In this document: one piece after another, positions 7,862 to 10,878 of the stretch | How positions within the stretch are numbered: position 1 is the first letter of the stretch | Layout: the number at the start of each line of letters is the position of its first letter | NCBI GenBank assembly: GCA_964389305.1 | Contig: CAYMEK010000096.1 | Span: 1-10,878, forward strand | Source of the DNA: CAYMEK01 sp964389305 | GTDB taxonomy: Bacteria; Spirochaetota; Spirochaetia; SZUA-6; DRHE01 | Reading direction: 5' to 3' | DNA length: 10,878 nucleotides | Program-made: the position numbers and the translations under genes | The notes under the pieces: generated by a model | Seen by the model: the letters and a program-made list of their open reading frames with translations, nothing else | Told to the model about the DNA's origin: nothing | Database searches by the model: none

Positions 7862-8250
7862 GGTTCAAGCTCCGGGACGTCTAGCTCGGGGGGCAGACGA
7901 ACCGGTCTGCCCTGATTATCGATGCAGGCCCAGGTTACCTCGGCATCGGCGATCGGTTCGTCGTGCCGGAAGATCCGCTGGCTGAACAACACGCGGGCCC
8001 TTTCTTTGCGCACCGGTCGGGTCACGATCCGCAGCGTCTCGCCGGCGCCGACCTGGGCCTTGTAGTCGATGCAGATGCGCACGATAACGAAGCCGATTCC
8101 CCTGCGGCGCAGCTCGGAGTAGGGAACCTTGAGGTTTTCGAGCATCTGGATGCGGGCATATTCGAGATAGTTCAGGTATACCGCGTTATTGACATGCCCG
8201 TAGCTGTCGCATTCGTAGGAACGAGTGATGAGAGAGGTTTCATGCTCCAT
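7858..8250 (-). CDS. Acyl-CoA thioesterase, 4HBT (YbgC/FadM) family
   Basis: A 130-residue hotdog-fold thioesterase, the standard length for single-domain 4HBT enzymes, which hydrolyse acyl-CoA thioesters in the cytoplasm. The active-site motif is ECDSYGHVNNAVYLNYLEYAR (13-33), with Asp15 as the likely catalytic residue and the family's GHVNN signature at 18-22. The substrate cannot be read from sequence; short- and long-chain or aromatic acyl-CoAs are all known in the family. It is the first gene of the minus-strand operon and overlaps the following cyclase-like gene by 4 nt. Its ATG lies about 9 nt from the end of a good -10 box and has no Shine-Dalgarno sequence, so the transcript is probably leaderless or nearly so. 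Why a thioesterase heads a signalling operon is not evident. Confidence 0.9.
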   Translation of the reverse strand: MEHETSLITRSYECDSYGHVNNAVYLNYLEYARIQMLENLKVPYSELRRRGIGFVIVRICIDYKAQVGAGETLRIVTRPVRKERARVLFSQRIFRHDEPIADAEVTWACIDNQGRPVRLPPELDVPELEP

Positions 8251-8257
8251 TCGCCAG

Positions 8258-8269
8258 GATTTTAAAATC
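8258..8269. repeat. 12-bp perfect palindrome over the -10 box
   Basis: GATTTTAAAATC is a perfect 12-bp inverted repeat that contains the predicted -10 element of the minus-strand operon. It could be an operator whose occupation blocks transcription, or simply a by-product of an AT-rich -10 box. Only one copy is seen. Confidence 0.3.
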
Positions 8270-8287
8270 TATGCACATTCAGGTCAA
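8259..8287 (-). promoter_or_regulatory. Sigma-70-type promoter of the thioesterase/cyclase/kinase operon
   Basis: On the minus strand the -35 box TTGACC (8287-8282) and the -10 box TAAAAT (8264-8259) each match consensus at 5 of 6 positions, with an ideal 17-nt spacer. The expected transcription start, near 8252, is within a few bases of the thioesterase ATG at 8250. Confidence 0.65.
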
Positions 8288-8353
8288 GGTAAAAGGCGCC
8301 GATCTCGAGGCCCTTCGTTCTTCAGATCAAACGGCCCCACAGTCCCGGGTTGG

Positions 8354-8383
8354 TTGACATGAACCTGAGGCAATTGGTATATT
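8354..8383 (+). promoter_or_regulatory. Sigma-70-type promoter for the tRNA gene
   Basis: TTGACA (8354-8359, perfect -35) is followed after 18 nt by TATATT (8378-8383, 5 of 6 for -10). Transcription would start near 8390, about 56 nt before the tRNA. It points away from the operon promoter at 8259-8287, so the 195-bp region between the tRNA and the thioesterase is a divergent promoter region. The downstream protein genes may also be read from it. Confidence 0.65.
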
Positions 8384-8398
8384 TTGGCAGCCGAAGTC

Positions 8399-8417
8399 GA
8401 GGTCGCCGGGCGACCTC
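8399..8417 (+). other. Perfect 8-bp hairpin in the tRNA leader
   Basis: GAGGTCGC and GCGACCTC form an 8-bp perfect stem around a CGG loop, between the predicted transcription start and the tRNA. No run of T follows, so it does not look like an intrinsic terminator. It could be a processing signal or a protected 5' structure in the precursor. Confidence 0.4.
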
Positions 8418-8445
8418 CATCAGATCTTGTACGAACGCATTTTGA

Positions 8446-8518
8446 GGCGGCGTAGCTCAGGTGGTAGAGCAAGCGGCTCATATCCGCTGGGTCAGGGGTT
8501 CAAATCCCTTCGCCGCTA
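8446..8518 (+). tRNA. tRNA with anticodon CAT, probably elongator tRNA-Met
   Basis: A complete 73-nt cloverleaf can be drawn. The acceptor stem is 8446-8452 with 8511-8517, the D stem GCTC/GAGC, the anticodon stem AGCGG/CCGCT with loop CTCATAT (anticodon CAT at 8479-8481), the variable loop GGGTC, and the T arm AGGGG-TTCAAAT-CCCTT. The discriminator is A8518. The first acceptor pair is a G-T wobble. CCA is not encoded, so it must be added enzymatically. The anticodon stem lacks the three G-C pairs of initiator tRNA. Elongator Met is favoured by the GGGTC variable loop, but tRNA-Ile2, whose C34 is modified to lysidine, has the same anticodon and cannot be excluded by eye. Confidence 0.93.
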
Positions 8519-8523
8519 TTTTT
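8519..8523 (+). terminator. Possible weak tRNA terminator
   Basis: Five T residues directly follow the GC-rich acceptor stem. The run is short and no independent hairpin is present, so some transcription may continue into the downstream genes. The rest of the 123-bp gap before the next start shows no convincing promoter. Confidence 0.25.
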
Positions 8524-8641
8524 ATGTTCTCCGGTTCACCCGGTGGAACGCCGGCGGAAGGTTCTTCTGAAGAGCTCTCGCCCCCGGCTCGGCGACACTC
8601 TGGATTTTTTCCAACGTAGCCTTCATACTGTATCCGGTCGT

Positions 8642-9196
8642 ATGAACTCTGAAGAGCCCCTGTATACAATTCTCGATTATATCCTCAACAAGGCTACCTC
8701 GAAGGAGCTGGAGGTCATTGCCGAGGCAGTGCAGCGCCGCCGCCGGCCGGGCAAGGGTCCGGGCGGCTTGAGCCCCAGGGGGATGGCCGAAAACATGGCC
8801 GAGAGCGTGAAGAGACAGCTCGGCGGGATGCTCGACGTCCACGCCATATCCCGCCAAATTGTATCCGACCTGGTCCGCCAGAAAGAGCCGAACATCAGCG
8901 AAGAAGAACTGGAAGTACTGCTAAGCCACTGGCTGCCTGGGTCCGCCAGAGGCAAAGATCAGGAGCAGCACAAGGAGCTTCCCCCGGACGTGCTGGTGAC
9001 CATGGTGAGCCAGTATCTGAATGCCGAACGCGGAACGCTCGCTCCCGAGGAAGAAAAAAAGCTTCCCGAGAATTGGAAGTCCCAGTATTGGGACACCTTT
9101 CCTCAACGCGTCCGCTCGCTGCTTCGAGCCCATCTAGGCGGGGAGATGGACGAAGTGGAGTTCTGGAACACCCTCATCACCTCCTCCGACACTTAG
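8642..9196 (+). CDS. Hypothetical soluble protein, 184 residues
   Basis: I do not recognise the family. The protein looks soluble and mostly helical, with no signal peptide or membrane span. It opens with a compact helical segment, LYTILDYILNKATSKELEVI (7-26), followed by a basic stretch QRRRRPGKGPGG (31-42), an amphipathic middle (46-95), a charged linker (103-115), and a Trp-rich C-terminal part (W145, W150, W175). The ATG at 8642 is preferred because the plausible protein-like sequence begins there. A GTG at 8543 would add 33 residues of low-quality sequence. Neither has a good Shine-Dalgarno, so the start is uncertain. It ends 10 nt before the MFS gene, which suggests co-expression. The basic patch could contact nucleic acid, but this is a guess. 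Confidence 0.7.
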   Translation: MNSEEPLYTILDYILNKATSKELEVIAEAVQRRRRPGKGPGGLSPRGMAENMAESVKRQLGGMLDVHAISRQIVSDLVRQKEPNISEEELEVLLSHWLPGSARGKDQEQHKELPPDVLVTMVSQYLNAERGTLAPEEEKKLPENWKSQYWDTFPQRVRSLLRAHLGGEMDEVEFWNTLITSSDT

Positions 9197-9206
9197 GCTC
9201 TGAGCC

Positions 9207-10496
9207 GTGGAGCAGTTTTTCCGCCGCAACACCCTGGGCATCTCTGCAGTCGAGTTCTTCTGGGGTTTGGGCATGCCCGTGGTCGTTGAGTCCACGTTCC
9301 TGCAGCTTTTACTGCGCAATCTCGGAGCTTCCAGCTTCCTGATCGGGCTGGTTCCCACCCTGTTTTCCGGGGGAATCTCCCTGTTCTCGCTCGTCGCCGG
9401 TACCCTGACCGGGCACCTGGAGCGTAAACGCCCGGCGGTGATCATCGCCCATGCCGCGGCCGCCCTGCCCCTGCTAGGTTTTGGGATCGTCCTGGCGGCC
9501 TTCGGATTCATCTCCTCCATCCTCCTGGTGTTCTTCTCCTGCTACGCCATGTTTTCGATCGGCATAGGACTGACCTTGCCCGTGTGGCAAAATTACCTGG
9601 TCAAGATCTTCACCGAAAACAGGTCCATCCCCGCTCTGGCCGTCATGTTTACGGTCCAAAGCATCGCCAAGGTCCTGAGCAGCTTCTTCATCATGAAGCT
9701 GGTGGAGCGGTATTCATTCTCGGCTACCGGTGCGAGCATTATCTTTACCTCCGTGGGCTGCGTACTCGTGGGTGGAAGCTTCATGTTTCTCATCACCCGG
9801 GAAGAAGAAAAGAACGGACTTCCATCCACGTCCATGCCGCGGCGCGGTATGCTTCACGCTTTCGCGGTGGTGTTGCGCAACCGCAACTTCTTGACCTTTC
9901 TCGGCACGGATCTCGATTTTTTCGCTCTGATGGGGATCATCTCCTTCTACGCCAATTTCGCCACGGAATACTGCCTCATAGATCCAGCTCTGGCATCCGG
10001 ACTGTTCGTCGCCTGCATCTACTTCGGCGGGATCTCCTCCAACATCCTGTTGGGCTGGTTCCGGTTGTTCAGCTTGAAGAACAAATACTGGGTTACCAAG
10101 GTCCTTGCACTGGCCGCCGTGCCCCTGGTCTGTTTCTCCAGCGGTCTCTGGTCTTTTCTCCTGGCCAGCTATCTCTTCGGCGCCTCACGGTCGACCCGGA
10201 TGCTCGTGTTCCCGCCGGCGGTGAAACGCCTTTCGGGCCTGGCCGATGCCACCCAGTACTTTTGCGCCGCTCCGCTTTTGACCCTTCCTCTGAGCGTCGG
10301 CATCCCCTTGATAAACGGCGCCTGCCTGGACAGGCTGGCGGCCCTGGGACCCTGGTCCTACCGGCTTGTGTTTCTGGCCATGGGTGGGTTGAGCGCCCTC
10401 GGCCTGTTGTTTCTCTCCCGGGTGGACTCACGCAACCTGGAGTCTCTGGACCGCAGACCGAACGGCGCTCGATGCCGCAGACCGAGCGGTCCTTGA
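9207..10496 (+). CDS. Major facilitator superfamily (MFS) transporter
   Basis: A 429-residue integral membrane protein with about 12 hydrophobic spans in two halves, separated by a polar central loop (about 199-215, REEEKNGLPSTSMPRR). The loop between spans 2 and 3 carries a motif-A-like sequence, AGTLTGHLERKRP (64-76), typical of MFS secondary transporters. The substrate cannot be inferred; nothing in the sequence singles out sugar, drug or peptide carriers. The start is GTG 9207, giving MEQFFRRNTLG, with no strong ribosome binding site, 10 nt after the upstream stop, so translation may be coupled. The C-terminal tail is polar, contains an in-frame imperfect 24-bp duplication, and is probably not essential to the fold. 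The alcohol dehydrogenase start follows 32 nt later. Confidence 0.88.
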   Translation: MEQFFRRNTLGISAVEFFWGLGMPVVVESTFLQLLLRNLGASSFLIGLVPTLFSGGISLFSLVAGTLTGHLERKRPAVIIAHAAAALPLLGFGIVLAAFGFISSILLVFFSCYAMFSIGIGLTLPVWQNYLVKIFTENRSIPALAVMFTVQSIAKVLSSFFIMKLVERYSFSATGASIIFTSVGCVLVGGSFMFLITREEEKNGLPSTSMPRRGMLHAFAVVLRNRNFLTFLGTDLDFFALMGIISFYANFATEYCLIDPALASGLFVACIYFGGISSNILLGWFRLFSLKNKYWVTKVLALAAVPLVCFSSGLWSFLLASYLFGASRSTRMLVFPPAVKRLSGLADATQYFCAAPLLTLPLSVGIPLINGACLDRLAALGPWSYRLVFLAMGGLSALGLLFLSRVDSRNLESLDRRPNGARCRRPSGP

Positions 10497-10498
10497 CG
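10451..10498 (+). repeat. Imperfect 24-bp tandem duplication at the end of the MFS gene
   Basis: Units 10451-10474 and 10475-10498 match at 19 of 24 positions and share an identical 11-bp start, CCGCAGACCGA. The period is a multiple of three, so the protein tail repeats as RRPNGARC then RRPSGP. The MFS stop codon TGA lies in the second unit, where the first has CGA. Confidence 0.6.
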
Positions 10499-10528
10499 TC
10501 CGGGCCGTTCAGGTCCTACTGTAACCTT

Positions 10529-10878
10529 ATGTTGGCAATGGTGTTACACCGGCAGGGCGGTCCGCTGCAGGAGGAGGATCTTTCCATTCCGGAACCGGGA
10601 AAGGGTGAAATCCTGGTCAGAGTCGCGGCCTGCGGCGTGTGCCGAACGGATCTGCATATCCTCGACGGTGAGCTTTCCGAGCCCAAGCTGCCGCTCGTCA
10701 TGGGCCACCAGGTGGTGGGAACAATAGCAAAGGTCGGTACCGAGGTGACCCGCTTCGAAATCGGGCAGCGGGTGGGGATCCCCTGGCTGGGAAAAACCTG
10801 CCAGAAATGCGCCTACTGCACCGGCGGGCAGGAGAACCTCTGCGCCGAGGCGCGCTTTACCGGCTACCACAAAGACGG
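10529..10878 (+). CDS. Zinc-dependent alcohol dehydrogenase, MDR family (N-terminal part; runs off the right edge)
   Basis: The first 116 codons of a medium-chain, NAD(P)-dependent alcohol dehydrogenase, a family usually about 330-350 residues long. Catalytic zinc ligands are Cys38 (in ACGVCRTDLH) and His60, in GHQ where many relatives have GHE; GHQ occurs in the AdhA-like subgroup. The structural zinc site is complete, with Cys91, Cys94, Cys97 and Cys105 at the classical spacing, ending in GGQENLC. The Rossmann cofactor domain lies beyond the window, so NAD versus NADP preference is unknown. The start is ATG 10529 (MLAMVL), with another ATG three codons later; the ribosome binding site is weak. 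It lies 32 nt after the MFS stop on the same strand and may belong to the same transcript. Confidence 0.93.
   Translation, partial: MLAMVLHRQGGPLQEEDLSIPEPGKGEILVRVAACGVCRTDLHILDGELSEPKLPLVMGHQVVGTIAKVGTEVTRFEIGQRVGIPWLGKTCQKCAYCTGGQENLCAEARFTGYHKD

Noticed and set aside
8399..8417. Leader hairpin as a rho-independent terminator
   Set aside because: No T-run follows the stem, and it would cut off the tRNA from its only visible promoter.
8284..8481. Short minus-strand open frame across the tRNA promoter and tRNA
   Set aside because: It overlaps a well-supported tRNA and promoter and has no protein-like features.
8543..8641. Upstream GTG extension of the 184-residue protein
   Set aside because: The extra 33 residues look like translated leader and have no ribosome binding site; kept only as an alternative.

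Overview
The window is a dense bacterial chromosomal segment of fairly high G+C (roughly 58-60% by eye) with housekeeping genes and one less familiar signalling cluster. I see no insertion sequence, phage gene, CRISPR array or integration site. The HtrA and cyclase-like protein sequences and the PDZ-plus-multi-membrane-span histidine kinase make me think of Spirochaetota (Spirochaeta/Treponema relatives). That is an impression from sequence style, not a demonstrated placement.

Left arm (1-8250), all on the minus strand. In transcription order: a 4HBT acyl-CoA thioesterase (7858-8250), two related class III cyclase-like proteins (6947-7861 and 5932-6942), a membrane histidine kinase with an extracytoplasmic PDZ-like domain (3789-5915), ribonuclease HI (3337-3789), the ComM/YifB AAA+ ATPase (1732-3291), an HtrA-type serine protease (455-1672), and the first 148 codons of uvrB (1-445, running off the left edge). 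The first five are joined by 4-nt or 1-nt overlaps or gaps of 4 and 16 nt and look like one operon. A strong sigma-70-like promoter (8259-8287) lies almost on the thioesterase start codon, which suggests a leaderless or near-leaderless mRNA. A second good promoter (1692-1720), just after comM, probably drives htrA-uvrB.

Divergent region (8251-8445). Two sigma-70-like promoters point away from each other: one to the minus-strand operon and one to a tRNA gene with anticodon CAT (8446-8518). The tRNA leader holds a perfect 8-bp hairpin.

Right arm (8446-10878), plus strand: the tRNA, an unrecognised 184-residue soluble protein (8642-9196), a 12-span-type MFS transporter (9207-10496), and the first 116 codons of a zinc-dependent MDR-family alcohol dehydrogenase (10529 to the right edge). 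The short gaps suggest the three proteins may be co-transcribed.

The most interesting part is the thioesterase / cyclase-like pair / PDZ-kinase operon. One cyclase-like protein keeps both metal-binding aspartates. Its neighbour has lost both and carries a degenerate receiver-like N-terminus. The kinase has arginine where an acidic residue normally follows the phospho-accepting histidine. Together they look like a membrane signalling module in which some members are partner or effector pseudoenzymes; this function is inferred.
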